A stretch of 49,404 bases of DNA from an uncultured Hymenobacter sp. (GCA_913776615.1 CAJYPK010000058.1:1-49404), one strand, 5' to 3'; shown: positions 8,503-16,751, counted from the first letter of the stretch. Notes: generated by a model not told the origin, from the letters alone. Numbers and translations are program-made.

Positions 8503-9693
8503 ATAACTACGAAATTACGTTTACTACAGGGAGGGATTGCTGTATTAGCTCTCTTGGCAGGCCTTGCAGGATGTCAACAAGATCAGGTTGAGCCAGCAGC
8601 ACCTCAACCCCTCGAAACACCAGCGCAAGCTGCTACCAATCGGGAGCTCGCGGCCGTAGCAAAAGCGCTGGCCCGCACCTTGGGCACCGATGCTACTGCC
8701 CGGCAGTCCCTGAAAGCCGAGGCCCGCAAAAAATTTGATGGCGACTACGACGTACTGTATCAGCCCTTTGTCGCCGCGCACAGCGAGTTTGGGCAACGTG
8801 TAGCCGCCGCCGTCGCGCAAGACAGTTCAGCTGCGCTTACTATGTCGGAGGTACTAAGCCGCATTCCGACACTCAACCTATCGGTACCCGTAAACATTGA
8901 AAAATGGGATGCGGCGACCTACGCACCTCTGGTCATATTTATTCCAGCGGGCTTTAACGAACGAACTACCAGGCGAGTGAGAGCCTATGACCAAGCTGGC
9001 AACGAGCATTGGCTGGATGCTAAAAAGGCTCCTAATTTTCCGGTAGTGGTGGTAGGCCCTAGCGAACGGGTAAAACTTCCAGTAGCGGCACGTGGCGGTA
9101 ATACAGCGAAATCCCGTTATGCGGAAGAAGAAACGGGCCCTACCGAAGAAGGCGGCGGTGGCGGTGGATATACTCCACCGAATAATACCCGTATCGGTGG
9201 TACTACGGCTACCGGCTGCCGCACCGACAAGCAAATTGAGTATTTGCGCGAATTGTGGATGCGCGACGTAAGCGAATATGAATCTTGGTTTTTAGGCGCG
9301 CCGGAAATTCGATTGCAAATTATGTCTCCGCTAGGTGCTAATGGCAGTTCTATGCTGGATGTAATGTACACCATGAGCCGTGGGGCTATCGAAGATCACT
9401 GGTACTGCAATACTTCGCTATACTATTGGAATAAAGCAACTGTTACAAATACGGTAGGCTACTTATGGGTAGAACAAGACGGAGGCGACGAGATTGATGT
9501 GAAACTAACGCTCGGCTATAAAAAAGACAATGGATTGAATGCTTCTACTGAGGTAACTTACAAAATCAAGAACGACGACGACGAGATTAGCAAAATACCG
9601 ATGGATTTTGATTTTTGCCCTTCGGAAAACTACTATACTGGCGGGACATGGGGAAGTCGGGAATTCCACTGGGTACTCGAAAACCGTCCTTAA
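8503..9693 (+). CDS. Putative lipoprotein with a non-ATG start
   Basis: The frame is open from 8473. No ATG precedes the lipoprotein signal KLRLLQGGIAVLALLAGLAG-C, whose lipobox is LAGC. Starting at the ATA at 8503 gives an ideal positively charged n-region (MTTKLRLLQ); starting at the TTG at 8554 would destroy the signal peptide. I therefore mark the likely true 5' end, and note that an ATG mutation or a sequencing error would explain it. The mature part begins with a Pro/Ala linker and an alpha-helical segment (KFDGDYDVLYQPFVAAH) resembling DUF3103-type secreted proteins, at low confidence. A Gly-rich linker (GGGGGGYTPP) and a C-terminal beta-rich domain with two Cys follow. The stop lies 3 bp before the next ATG, so the two genes form an operon. 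Function unknown. Confidence 0.7.
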   Translation: MTTKLRLLQGGIAVLALLAGLAGCQQDQVEPAAPQPLETPAQAATNRELAAVAKALARTLGTDATARQSLKAEARKKFDGDYDVLYQPFVAAHSEFGQRVAAAVAQDSSAALTMSEVLSRIPTLNLSVPVNIEKWDAATYAPLVIFIPAGFNERTTRRVRAYDQAGNEHWLDAKKAPNFPVVVVGPSERVKLPVAARGGNTAKSRYAEEETGPTEEGGGGGGYTPPNNTRIGGTTATGCRTDKQIEYLRELWMRDVSEYESWFLGAPEIRLQIMSPLGANGSSMLDVMYTMSRGAIEDHWYCNTSLYYWNKATVTNTVGYLWVEQDGGDEIDVKLTLGYKKDNGLNASTEVTYKIKNDDDEISKIPMDFDFCPSENYYTGGTWGSREFHWVLENRP

Positions 9694-9696
9694 GCT

Positions 9697-10485
9697 ATGT
9701 CATTACGCAAGACACATGTTGCCGCCAAGCTTTTCTCGCTATCATCCGCATCTAGCTGTTGGAGGCGCCTGCTGTTATTGCTAGTACTCGCCAGCGGACG
9801 TCCAGTAGCCGCCCAGCGTCTGGAAGCTATAGCTGTAGCTACTACGCTAGATGTAACGCAGACGCTGGCTCGGCCTAATTTCATCGATATGGGCCGCTAC
9901 ATATTAGCTACCCAGGCAGACCCTTCGCGCTATGATGAGATTGGGTACCGGCTAGCTGCCTCCGGGCGTTGGCGGCTAGGCCATCAGCGCTTCTTTACTC
10001 AGCCCGAAGTGGGCTATACATCTACAAGAGGCCAAGCTTACAAAATACTTTATGATTTAAATAATAATGTATTTGGTCCTTCTTTCTTTACATTCGGTCA
10101 TCATATTCGACGCTGGGAGGTAGCCGCGCTCGCAGGCTGGCACACCGGCCGACGCACGTACATTCTACTTGGACCGATTGTGGCATTCAATCAGCAAGAG
10201 GCCATACTGCCGGTCCAGCCTGGCTACCCAGCTTCCGCAGCTATTTATAACAGTTTGTTTCAAAGTGTAAAGCCAGTACAACTGCTAGCGCAGGCTGGAA
10301 TAGGCATCGTTGCGGGCCGTTTTGATTTCAATTTGCGTTTAGAACAGAGTTTCACTCCCTACACACAGCAGTTTTCATTCGACGGTATTACGTACCTCTA
10401 TCAACAGCACATCCGGCAAGGCTTATTCACAGCGGGCTTTCTGCTTTATAAACACCACTCGGCTACCAGTGTACCTAGCTATTGA
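9697..10485 (+). CDS. Hypothetical outer-membrane beta-barrel protein
   Basis: 262 residues with a signal peptide that has a long n-region followed by LLLLLVLASGRPVAAQ. The mature protein alternates hydrophobic and polar residues in strands rich in Tyr, Phe, Gly and Arg (GRWRLGHQRFFTQPEVGY, HIRRWEVAALAGWHTGRR, GIVAGRFDFNLRLEQSF). This is typical of small 8-10-strand outer-membrane barrels of Bacteroidota. It starts 3 bp after the upstream lipoprotein, so the two products probably work together at the outer membrane. No specific family is recognised. A strong terminator follows. The base composition is lower in GC than the housekeeping neighbours. Confidence 0.72.
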   Translation: MSLRKTHVAAKLFSLSSASSCWRRLLLLLVLASGRPVAAQRLEAIAVATTLDVTQTLARPNFIDMGRYILATQADPSRYDEIGYRLAASGRWRLGHQRFFTQPEVGYTSTRGQAYKILYDLNNNVFGPSFFTFGHHIRRWEVAALAGWHTGRRTYILLGPIVAFNQQEAILPVQPGYPASAAIYNSLFQSVKPVQLLAQAGIGIVAGRFDFNLRLEQSFTPYTQQFSFDGITYLYQQHIRQGLFTAGFLLYKHHSATSVPSY

Positions 10486-10500
10486 CCGGCGAACTGCCCA

Positions 10501-10544
10501 TACAAAAATACCCCACTTGCTTAGGCAAGTGGGGTATTTTTGTA
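10501..10544 (+). terminator. Strong intrinsic terminator
   Basis: A perfect 20-bp stem (TACAAAAATACCCCACTTGC and its complement) with a TTAG loop ends in TATTTTTGTA. It closes the lipoprotein/barrel operon and insulates ribD. Confidence 0.93.
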
Positions 10545-10629
10545 TACTACCGACTTGGGGCTACCGGCTGATTTGCCCGGCTAGTAGTTTTACCTTCACA
10601 ACCCGCGCTGACTTTCCCCTGCTCTCGCT

Positions 10630-11688
10630 ATGCCCGTGCCCGACGACTCATTCTTCATGCGCCGCGCCCTCGATCTGGCCGCCCTCGGCCAGGGCTACAC
10701 CCGCCCCAACCCCTTGGTAGGCTGCGTAGTAGTTGGCCCCGAAGGCACCATTATCGGCGAGGGCTACCACCAGCAGTACGGCGGCCCGCACGCCGAGGTC
10801 AACGCCCTGGCCAGCGTGGCCGATCCCGACTTGTTACGCCAGAGCCGCGTGTTCGTAACGCTGGAGCCCTGCGCTCACCACGGCAAAACGCCACCCTGCG
10901 CCGATTTACTTATTGCGAAGGGGGTGCCCGAGGTGATCGTCTGCAACGACGACCCCAACCCGCTCGTGGCGGGCCGGGGCCTCGCCAAGCTGCGCGCCGC
11001 GGGTATTCGGGTCAGTACCGGGCTACTCGCCGCCGAGGGCCGGCAACTCAACCGGCGCTTCTTCACGATGCAGGAGAAAAACCGTCCGTACGTAGTCCTC
11101 AAGTGGGCCGAGTCGGCCGATGGCTTCCTGGCCGGGCCGCATTTTCAGCAGGTGCAGATAAGCGGGCCGCAGGCCCAATTGCTCACCCACCAGTGGCGTA
11201 CCGACGAGGCTTCCATCTTGGTAGGCACCCGCACGGCCTTGCACGACAACCCCCGGCTCAACGCCCGCGAGTGGCCCGGCCCCCAGCCGACCCGCCTCGT
11301 CATTGACAAGAACCTGGCCCTGCCGCCCAGCCACCACGTACTCGACGGCTCGCAGCCGACTATCATCTACACCCACCGCGAGCGGGCCAGCTCGCCCAAC
11401 CTCGATTACGTAACGCTACCCTTCGCGCCGGCCGGCGCCCCGCCCTCGCCCGACCTACTGCCCGCCGTACTAGCCGACTTGCACGCCCGCCACATCCAGT
11501 CGGTACTGGTAGAGGGTGGCCCGACCGTCCTCACCGCGCTGATCAACAGTGGCCTGTGGGATGAAATTCGAGTCTTCCGTAGCTCTAAACGCTTAGAACG
11601 CGGCGTGGCTGCCCCCCGCCTGGGCTTACGCGGCTGGCAAAGCCACGAAAAAGTAGGTTCCGACGACTTGTTCTGGTACGTACAATGA
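10630..11688 (+). CDS. ribD: Bifunctional riboflavin biosynthesis deaminase/reductase
   Basis: RibD carries out two steps from the GTP cyclohydrolase II product: deamination of the pyrimidine ring and NADPH reduction of the ribosyl side chain. The N-terminal cytidine-deaminase-like domain shows the zinc site GGPHAEVNAL (His54, Glu56) and LEPCAHHGKTPPCADLL (Cys81, Cys90). The C-terminal DHFR-like reductase domain begins near PYVVLKWAESADGFLA and includes WRTDEASILVGTRTALHDNP and SVLVEGGPTVLTALI. At 352 residues it is full length. The start MPVPDDSFFMRRALDLAA fits the family. No FMN riboswitch is visible upstream. The stop codon lies within the first repeat unit of an octamer-type palindrome. 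Confidence 0.97.
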   Translation: MPVPDDSFFMRRALDLAALGQGYTRPNPLVGCVVVGPEGTIIGEGYHQQYGGPHAEVNALASVADPDLLRQSRVFVTLEPCAHHGKTPPCADLLIAKGVPEVIVCNDDPNPLVAGRGLAKLRAAGIRVSTGLLAAEGRQLNRRFFTMQEKNRPYVVLKWAESADGFLAGPHFQQVQISGPQAQLLTHQWRTDEASILVGTRTALHDNPRLNAREWPGPQPTRLVIDKNLALPPSHHVLDGSQPTIIYTHRERASSPNLDYVTLPFAPAGAPPSPDLLPAVLADLHARHIQSVLVEGGPTVLTALINSGLWDEIRVFRSSKRLERGVAAPRLGLRGWQSHEKVGSDDLFWYVQ

Positions 11689-11762
11689 GTGAATGAGTGA
11701 GGGGTGAATGAGTGAATCCACTGATTGAATTCACCCATTCACCCCTCACTCATTCACTCATT
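11684..11762. repeat. Inverted repeat built from GAATGAGT-like octamers
   Basis: Arms at 11684-11716 and 11730-11762 are complementary at 32 of 33 positions. Each arm is a run of degenerate 7-8-mers (AATGAGTGAATGAGTGAG...). It lies between convergent genes, overlaps the ribD stop (TGA at 11686) and ends 2 bp before the stop of the TerB-like gene. The transcript from either strand would fold into one long hairpin, so it may serve as a 3'-end structure for both genes. It belongs to the same class as the repeats at 29086, 29985, 33417 and 40862. Confidence 0.9.
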
Positions 11763-11764
11763 AC

Positions 11765-12625
11765 CTATTTAAATAACCCGCCGAGCAGACCGCCCAGGCC
11801 GCTGCCGCCCGCGCTGGCTGGCTGCGAATTGGGCCGGCCACCCAGGCCGCCCAGCACCGACATAATGGAGCCCAGCCCGCTGCTGCCCATCGAGCCCTGT
11901 TGCGGGTACTGATTCGTGTTGGCGTTGTTGTTGCCGCCCAGCACGCCGCTGAGCAAACCGCCACCCAATAGGCCGCCCAGCAGGCTGCCCATCGAGCCGC
12001 CGCCACCGCCCAGGTTGCCCATTGCCCCGCTGAGCAGGCCCCCCATCGTGCCGCTACGGCTCTGCGAGTCGCCGTTGCCGCCACCCATTACTTTAGAGAT
12101 CACCATCGGGGCCACTACGCCCAGCAGGCCCGCCATAAGGGCACCCTTGGGGATGCCTACGTTGCTCAGCTTATCGCCGATGCTGCTCAGGAAACCCTGT
12201 TTATTGGGATCCTGCGGGTCGTGGGGCACGTTGGCCGCCTGGTCCACTACGCTCTCCAGGGTCTGCTTTTGCTCGGGGTTGATGCCGAGGTAGGCAGCCA
12301 TTTTACCAATCATTTCTTCTTCGCCGGGCGAGTAGTTGCCATCGGCACGGGCCAGGCTGATGAGGTCGGTCACGAGCGAGTAGCGCAGGTCGCTGCTCTT
12401 GAGTTGGTCGAGGCTCTGCTGCACGGTTTGGTTGTTGGCGTGGTCGGCGGCGCCCAGCACCTGGCGAATAGCCCCATCCGACAAGCCTGCCTGCTGCGCC
12501 AGGCGCTGCAAAAACTCGGCCTCGGGGGCCGTGGCTTGGCGGTCGGCCGTAGCCAGAGCCGCAATGGCGCTGAGGTAAGCCGTTTTTTCGGGCTCGGAAT
12601 AATTCTGAAGCAACTGGGTTTCCAT
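11765..12625 (-). CDS. TerB/DjlA-N-like domain protein with Gly-rich tail
   Basis: Residues 1-130 are helical and contain two TerB-like halves: YLSAIAALATADRQATAPEAE and LISLARADGNYSPGEEEMIG. These match the A(D)G-x-S/T-xxE signature of the TerB/DjlA N-terminal fold, which is thought to bind metal through acidic residues in some members. A linker (NVPHDPQDPNKQGFLSSIGD), a hydrophobic segment (ALMAGLLGVVAPMVISKVMG) and a long Gly/Ser/Leu-rich tail with GGLLGGGLLSG-type repeats follow. There are no other ter genes nearby, so a tellurite-resistance role is not supported. It is more likely a general stress or envelope-associated protein of unknown role. Confidence 0.72.
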   Translation of the reverse strand: METQLLQNYSEPEKTAYLSAIAALATADRQATAPEAEFLQRLAQQAGLSDGAIRQVLGAADHANNQTVQQSLDQLKSSDLRYSLVTDLISLARADGNYSPGEEEMIGKMAAYLGINPEQKQTLESVVDQAANVPHDPQDPNKQGFLSSIGDKLSNVGIPKGALMAGLLGVVAPMVISKVMGGGNGDSQSRSGTMGGLLSGAMGNLGGGGGSMGSLLGGLLGGGLLSGVLGGNNNANTNQYPQQGSMGSSGLGSIMSVLGGLGGRPNSQPASAGGSGLGGLLGGLFK

Positions 12626-12837
12626 GAAAGAAAGAGCGAAAAAGAGTGAAAAGAGAAAAAAAATGGCGCGTCGGCAACCCCGGCCGGCCCGCTGCTGCTA
12701 ACGGCAACGCGCCCATCGTGTTGCCCAAGCTGGCTTCGGCAGTATACCGCGCATTTTTTTCTGAAATTTTTCTAGCTGACTCCTAATTTTTTAACCCCTC
12801 ACCCCAGCCCATTCCCCCACTTTTTTTGGCCCTGGGC

Positions 12838-12868
12838 TTGGCTAATCAAAAAAAACACCCCACCTTTG
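12838..12868 (+). promoter_or_regulatory. Bacteroidota-type promoter of tRNA-Val
   Basis: TTG at 12838-12840, 20 bp, then CACCTTTG at 12861-12868. This matches the TTTG (-33) / TAnnTTTG (-7) pattern of the Bacteroidota primary sigma factor except for the first T of the -7 element. It lies about 38 bp ahead of the mature tRNA. Confidence 0.65.
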
Positions 12869-12906
12869 TAAAACCAAAACGGCAATGGCCGCCCGGTACT
12901 AAAAAA

Positions 12907-12984
12907 GGGAGATTAGCTCAGCTGGTTCAGAGCATCTGCCTTACAAGCAGAGGGTCACTGGTTCGAACCCAGTATCTCCCACCA
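12907..12984 (+). tRNA. tRNA-Val (anticodon UAC)
   Basis: The 7-bp acceptor stem GGGAGAT/ATCTCCC pairs perfectly. The anticodon arm TCTGC-CTTACAA-GCAGA places TAC at the anticodon (valine, GUA). The T-arm contains GGTTCGAACCC. The discriminator A is followed by an encoded CCA (12982-12984). Confidence 0.97.
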
Positions 12985-12989
12985 TTGGT

Positions 12990-13027
12990 AAACAGCCACT
13001 TAGATGCAAATCTGAGTGGCTGTTTTG
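12990..13027 (+). terminator. Terminator of tRNA-Val
   Basis: An 11-bp stem AAACAGCCACT / AGTGGCTGTTT with a 14-nt loop is followed by TTGCTTTTGG. It starts 5 bp after the tRNA CCA end. Confidence 0.85.
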
Positions 13028-13211
13028 CTTTTGGTTTATGCCGGTTATAGCGGCCTAGCTGGGCTGGTTGAAACCGGTAAAGCGGTAGATAGTCAGGGTC
13101 GCCGGGAGCGGAGTTGTCTCCTAGCTTTGTGGATAACTTCGGCTTGTGCCTTATTGAAGAAGCGAATAGAAGATTTAAGGCCAGCTTGTTTTCATATTCG
13201 ACGCCACCTCG

Positions 13212-15098
13212 TTGCCCACCGCCGTCACCTTATCCTTACCGAAAAAATACTGGGGGCTACTGCTAGTGTTGTGGGGCTGGCTGGCCGGGGGCGCGGTAGC
13301 CCAGCCGACGCCCAGCGCGTACTTGCCCGCCCTGGCGCAGGTCGGCGCGCTGCCCGACCGGGATTACTCCTGGCAACAAATCCGCACCGATACCACGCTG
13401 GCCTTCACCCCAGCCGACTCCCTGCGCCCGGCGCAAGCCCGCCGCTATTGGCTGCGGCTCGCCCTGCGCAATCCCAGCCACTACGCCCAGTCCACTGAGC
13501 TCACGGTATTACCCAACCTCGACAACACGTTCTACTACTTTGATGAGGATGCCCGCGTCTGGCGCACCCAGCGGGTTGGCGCGGTAGCCCCCACCGACTA
13601 TCGGCGGGTAAAGGGCGGGCTGCAACTGCAACTACCGGGGCGGCGCACCACGACCGTGTACGCGCGGGTCGACCTCGGCCAGAATACCCGCCCACCAGCT
13701 GCCGTGCGCCTGGACGTACTCCTGAAACCGCTGGCCGAGGTGCAGCGAGCCAACGAGTTCTTCAGCACGGCCTGGGCCGTGTCGCTGGCCGTGCTGGGGC
13801 TGCTGCTGCTCACCAACGTGCCCACGTACGTGCGCTACCGCGACCAGCCCACCTTATTCTACATCTGCCTGCAGGTGGGGGCCGTGCTCTACGTCACGGC
13901 TTACCGCAGCTACTTTCGGATGCTGTGGCCGACTCCCGTCTTCAGCCAGCTGCTACTCCCCACGGGCTACGCTTACGCTTACACTATCAACAACATCTGC
14001 ATGCACCTAAGCGTGGTGCTGATGCTGCTGGGCTTGGTGCAAATGACCCGCGCCTACCTCGCTACGGCCACGCACCTGCCTCGCCTCGATACTGCACTGC
14101 GCCGTGCCCTGGGGGGATATATCGCTTTCACCGCGGTAGTGGCGGCGGTCAACCTGAGCGGCTTCCTGCTCAATTACTACACCATCCGCTTCGACAACGT
14201 GCTGGTATTTGCGCTGCAAGGACTGCTCCTGGTGGTGACCGTAGCGGCTTACCGGCGGCAACTACCGCTGGCTCGCACCTACTTACTGGCCAACGTGCTG
14301 CCGCTGCTCTGCGTGATGGGCGTGGCGGCCTACCACGTAGCGGTGGGCTTCAGCAACGACGGCGTGCAGGTGCTGCCCGATCTGGCCATCGTGGCGCACG
14401 CGCTGTTCTTCTCGACCGCGCTCAGCCTGCGCCTGCAGCTGGCGCAGCAAAACCTGCTGGCCACCGAGCGCGAAGCCGCCGCCCTGGCCCTCGATATTCG
14501 TCAGCAGCAGCTACGCAACCGCGAAATTGTACTGAAGAACAGTCACATTCAGGCGGCCCTACTGGCCATGCAGCAACGACAGCAGACGCACCACGAGCAA
14601 ACCCAGCAGCAGCTCGAAGCCAACCTTAGCCTCCAGCAGCAGCTCGAAGCCAACCAGCGCGAGCTGGCCTCTACCACGCTCTACGTACAGCAGAAAAACG
14701 CGCTGCTGGCCGAGCTGCGCCAGCAGCTTCAGGAACTGCGTGCCCCCGGCCTCGGCGGGCGGACGCAGGAGCTGGCGGGCGTGCAGTCGCTGCTGCAATC
14801 CAACCTGTACCTGGATGAGGACTGGAACAAGTTCAAGCTGCATTTTGAGCAAGTGCACCCGCGCTTTTTCGAGGAGCTGCAAGCGAACTACCCGGCCCTC
14901 ACCAAGCACGAGCAGCGGCTGTACAGCTATTTCCACATCAACCTCTCGACCAAGGAAATCGCGGCTCTGCTCAACATCGACCCAGCCAGCGTGCGGCGGG
15001 CCAAAACCCGGCTTTACAAGAAAATGACGGCCGCCGACGAGGCTGCCGGCCGGCCTGGAGCCGAACCCACACCCGAGGAGCCAACGGCAGTGGGCTAG
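13212..15098 (+). CDS. 7TMR-DISM membrane regulator with C-terminal LuxR-like HTH
   Basis: A 628-residue one-component membrane-bound sensor and probable DNA-binding regulator. The only sensible start is TTG at 13212, giving a signal peptide (KKYWGLLLVLWGWLAGGAVAQ). Residues 33-180 form a periplasmic beta-rich domain of the 7TMR-DISMED2 kind (YWLRLALRNPSHYAQ, FYYFDED). Seven hydrophobic helices span about 187-405. A long coiled coil rich in Gln, Leu and Glu spans about 405-520. The C-terminus has the winged/LuxR-type helix-turn-helix LTKHEQRLYSYFHINLSTKE plus IAALLNIDPASVRRAKTRLY, ending near residue 605. It has no kinase domain. The adhesin-like genes downstream are plausible targets by position only. 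Confidence 0.85.
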   Translation: MPTAVTLSLPKKYWGLLLVLWGWLAGGAVAQPTPSAYLPALAQVGALPDRDYSWQQIRTDTTLAFTPADSLRPAQARRYWLRLALRNPSHYAQSTELTVLPNLDNTFYYFDEDARVWRTQRVGAVAPTDYRRVKGGLQLQLPGRRTTTVYARVDLGQNTRPPAAVRLDVLLKPLAEVQRANEFFSTAWAVSLAVLGLLLLTNVPTYVRYRDQPTLFYICLQVGAVLYVTAYRSYFRMLWPTPVFSQLLLPTGYAYAYTINNICMHLSVVLMLLGLVQMTRAYLATATHLPRLDTALRRALGGYIAFTAVVAAVNLSGFLLNYYTIRFDNVLVFALQGLLLVVTVAAYRRQLPLARTYLLANVLPLLCVMGVAAYHVAVGFSNDGVQVLPDLAIVAHALFFSTALSLRLQLAQQNLLATEREAAALALDIRQQQLRNREIVLKNSHIQAALLAMQQRQQTHHEQTQQQLEANLSLQQQLEANQRELASTTLYVQQKNALLAELRQQLQELRAPGLGGRTQELAGVQSLLQSNLYLDEDWNKFKLHFEQVHPRFFEELQANYPALTKHEQRLYSYFHINLSTKEIAALLNIDPASVRRAKTRLYKKMTAADEAAGRPGAEPTPEEPTAVG

Positions 15099-15171
15099 CC
15101 CCAGCGCGCCGATCCCAGCCCGGCCAGCTTGCTCAGATTTAAAATTAATTCTTTGATCAGCCGCTGCCGCG

Positions 15172-15387
15172 GTGCAGGTGACCATGACGTTTCCCGACGC
15201 GTGCACCGTCGCGCCCGTCGTCCTCGTGACGCCCCGGAGTGAAAGCTGTACCAGCTGCGATAATACCTGTTCCGCTACCATCCACCGCGTGAGCACGACG
15301 CAGTGCGTGGTCAACATCCGCCGGCTCGACATGCCTGGCCGCCGCCGGGGCCAACAGCTACAACTTAACAAGGTGGCCATTCCCTGA
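15172..15387 (+). CDS. Small H-type-lectin-like / tail-fibre-like domain protein, possibly a remnant
   Basis: 71 residues from GTG at 15172, or 67 from the ATG at 15184 (MTFPDACTVAPVVLVTPRSE). The pattern of an opening FP..., VVLVTPRSES, then VVNIRRLDMPGRRRGQQLQL-NKVAIP resembles the six-stranded H-type-lectin or phage-fibre end domain. In that domain 'V.VTP', a 'VNIRR.D...GWGQ.L.L' strand pair and a 'IAI' end are typical. There is no signal peptide, so it is either a cytoplasmic small protein or the last domain of a lost larger one. An AT-rich block upstream (TTAAAATTAATTCTTTGAT) nearly matches the block after the big adhesin at 21358. The similarity is from memory of the family and needs a profile search. 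Confidence 0.45.
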   Translation: MQVTMTFPDACTVAPVVLVTPRSESCTSCDNTCSATIHRVSTTQCVVNIRRLDMPGRRRGQQLQLNKVAIP

Positions 15388-15486
15388 TAGGCAACACTGT
15401 ATTCTTATTACAAGGACGGGCAGCGAGTTCGCGCGGCTCACCGGGCGGGCCTTACCGGCCCAACATCTACTAACCTACCCGGCGGC

Positions 15487-15522
15487 TGAAAAAGGCCGCC
15501 CCGGTACTCCGGGGCAGCCTTT
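15487..15522 (-). terminator. Terminator of the 110-residue hypothetical gene
   Basis: Hairpin AAAGGCCGCCCCGG-TACT-CCGGGGCAGCCTTT. On the minus strand it is followed by TTTTTCAGCC. Its core, CCCCGGTACTCCGGGGCAGCC, recurs at 16071-16094. Confidence 0.75.
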
Positions 15523-15543
15523 CGAGGAATAGTATTTCGGGGG

Positions 15544-15876
15544 CTAGCCGGGCAGCGTGGCCCGGTGGGCCACTACCCGGGTAATAAAGTCTTGCACGAG
15601 TGGCAAGGGAAAATTAATGCGGAGTGCCCCGGGCTCGCTCGGCCCGAACAGCTCGGCCCCCAGCTGGCCTTGGCCAGTCAATTGGGGGTGACGGTCGGCC
15701 AGGGGCCGCAGGTCGGGGGCCGACTTATCGCGGTCGGCGGGCGAGGCCAGCTGGCTATCGGGGGCGGGGCCAGCCGGCGTATCGGGGTAAATCGGCAGGC
15801 TAAGCTTGGCCTGCGCATAGGCCAACAGCACGTCGCACTGGACGCGGGTGGTGAGCCGCTTGAGGGAGTAGCGCAT
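15544..15876 (-). CDS. Small hypothetical protein
   Basis: The start at 15876 gives MRYSLKRLTTRVQCDVLLAY, an N-terminus that looks like a family of small Cytophagales proteins (M-K/R-Y-S-L-x-K/R-L-T-T-R-x-x-C-D). The open frame continues upstream without a better start. The 110 residues have an amphipathic N-terminal third (LLAYAQAKLSLPIY) and then a polar Pro/Asp-rich linker (DTPAGPAPDSQLASPADRDK). The tail is hydrophobic (INFPLPLVQDFITRVVAH). A terminator follows on the same strand. No function can be proposed. Confidence 0.55.
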   Translation of the reverse strand: MRYSLKRLTTRVQCDVLLAYAQAKLSLPIYPDTPAGPAPDSQLASPADRDKSAPDLRPLADRHPQLTGQGQLGAELFGPSEPGALRINFPLPLVQDFITRVVAHRATLPG

Positions 15877-16060
15877 GAGAGTAAGGATAACGAGTGGAAA
15901 AGAAGATAGAATATAGGAGTGAGTACCCTCCTGCACCAAAGCTACTATACCCCGCTCGCATCCGCGCTACTGACCATGTTAAGTAATTGTATTTCCGCCC
16001 CTAACCTACCTGAGCGACGCAGTACCACCCCACCCGGCGGGGCTACTCCGCGCTACGTCA

Positions 16061-16100
16061 CTCAAACGGCTGTCCCGGTACTCCGGGGCAGCCGTTTGGG
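16061..16100. repeat. GC-rich hairpin sharing its core with the 15491 terminator
   Basis: An inverted repeat of about 18 bp (CTCAAACGGCTGTCCCGG-TACT-CCGGGGCAGCCGTTTGGG) with few mismatches and no T-run. Its core equals that of the hairpin at 15491-15522, which suggests duplication of a mobile or terminator-derived module. It lies at the 5' edge of the orphan sorting domain. The rest of 15877-16124 shows no gene. Confidence 0.6.
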
Positions 16101-16124
16101 ACAGTTGAGCAGGCTCAGCTTGGT

Positions 16125-16751
16125 TTGGGCGGAGGCCGGCACGGCGCTGCTATTACATATGCCCAGCCCAACCAGGGCAGCTACTCCAATACCGTAAGCC
16201 AGACCTCCCCCCTGCCGGTGGAGCTGACGACCTTCACGGCCACGGCCGACGGCCCGGCCGCCGTACGCCTGGCCTGGGCCACGGCCTCGGAGCAGAACAG
16301 CCAGGCGTTTGAAATAGAGCGCAGCCTGGATGGGCGCACGTTTGCGCGCGTGGGCACGGTGGCCGCCGCTGGCAGCAGTAGCGCCCGCGCCTACGGCTTT
16401 ACCGACAACCAAGCCCCCATCACCCCAAATCCCCAAGCCTCCCTCTACTACCGCCTCAAGCAGGTGGATCAGGACGGCACCTTCCACTACTCGCCCGTGC
16501 GGGTGGTGACACTCACCAATTCACTGGCTCACCACCTCACCGCCTTCCCCAACCCCGCCCACGGCACGGCCACCCTCACGGGCGCGCAGCCCAGTGCGGT
16601 GGTGACACTGCTCGACGTGCTGGGCCGCCCCGTGACCTCGGCCTGGGCCGACGCGGCGGGCACGGCGGCGCTGCCGCTGCCGGCCGGGCTACCGGCGGGC
16701 GTGTACGTGGTGCGCGCCGGCACCCAGGCCCTGCGCCTGACGGTGGAGTAG
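16125..16751 (+). pseudogene. 3' remnant of a T9SS-secreted protein (type A sorting domain)
   Basis: The frame is open from 16014 but has no signal peptide and no ATG; the first possible start is TTG at 16125. The first part (LPVELTTFTA, RLAWATASEQNSQAFEIERS and YYRLKQVDQDGTFHYSPVRV) is the fibronectin-like 'LPVELxxFxA' module that precedes T9SS sorting signals. The final part (LTAFPNPAHGTATLTG, LDVLGRPV, LPAGVYVVRAG, LRLTVE) is a type A T9SS C-terminal domain. Without a signal peptide the product could not reach the T9SS. It is therefore most likely the tail of a large secreted protein whose 5' part was deleted. The reading frame of the remnant is intact, so the loss may be recent. Confidence 0.75.

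Noticed and set aside
10545..10629. FMN riboswitch ahead of ribD
   Set aside because: The region is only about 85 bp and has none of the conserved RFN stem motifs.
11684..11762. Tandem GAATGAGT units as a CRISPR array
   Set aside because: The units are 7-8 bp with no unique spacers, and the array is an inverted pair.
11765..12625. TerB-like gene as part of a tellurite-resistance operon
   Set aside because: No TerA, TerC, TerD or related genes are nearby, and the Gly-rich tail is not typical of TerB.
13016..13498. Open frame after tRNA-Val
   Set aside because: It runs through the tRNA terminator and then overlaps the 7TM regulator in another frame; its translation shows no protein-like features.
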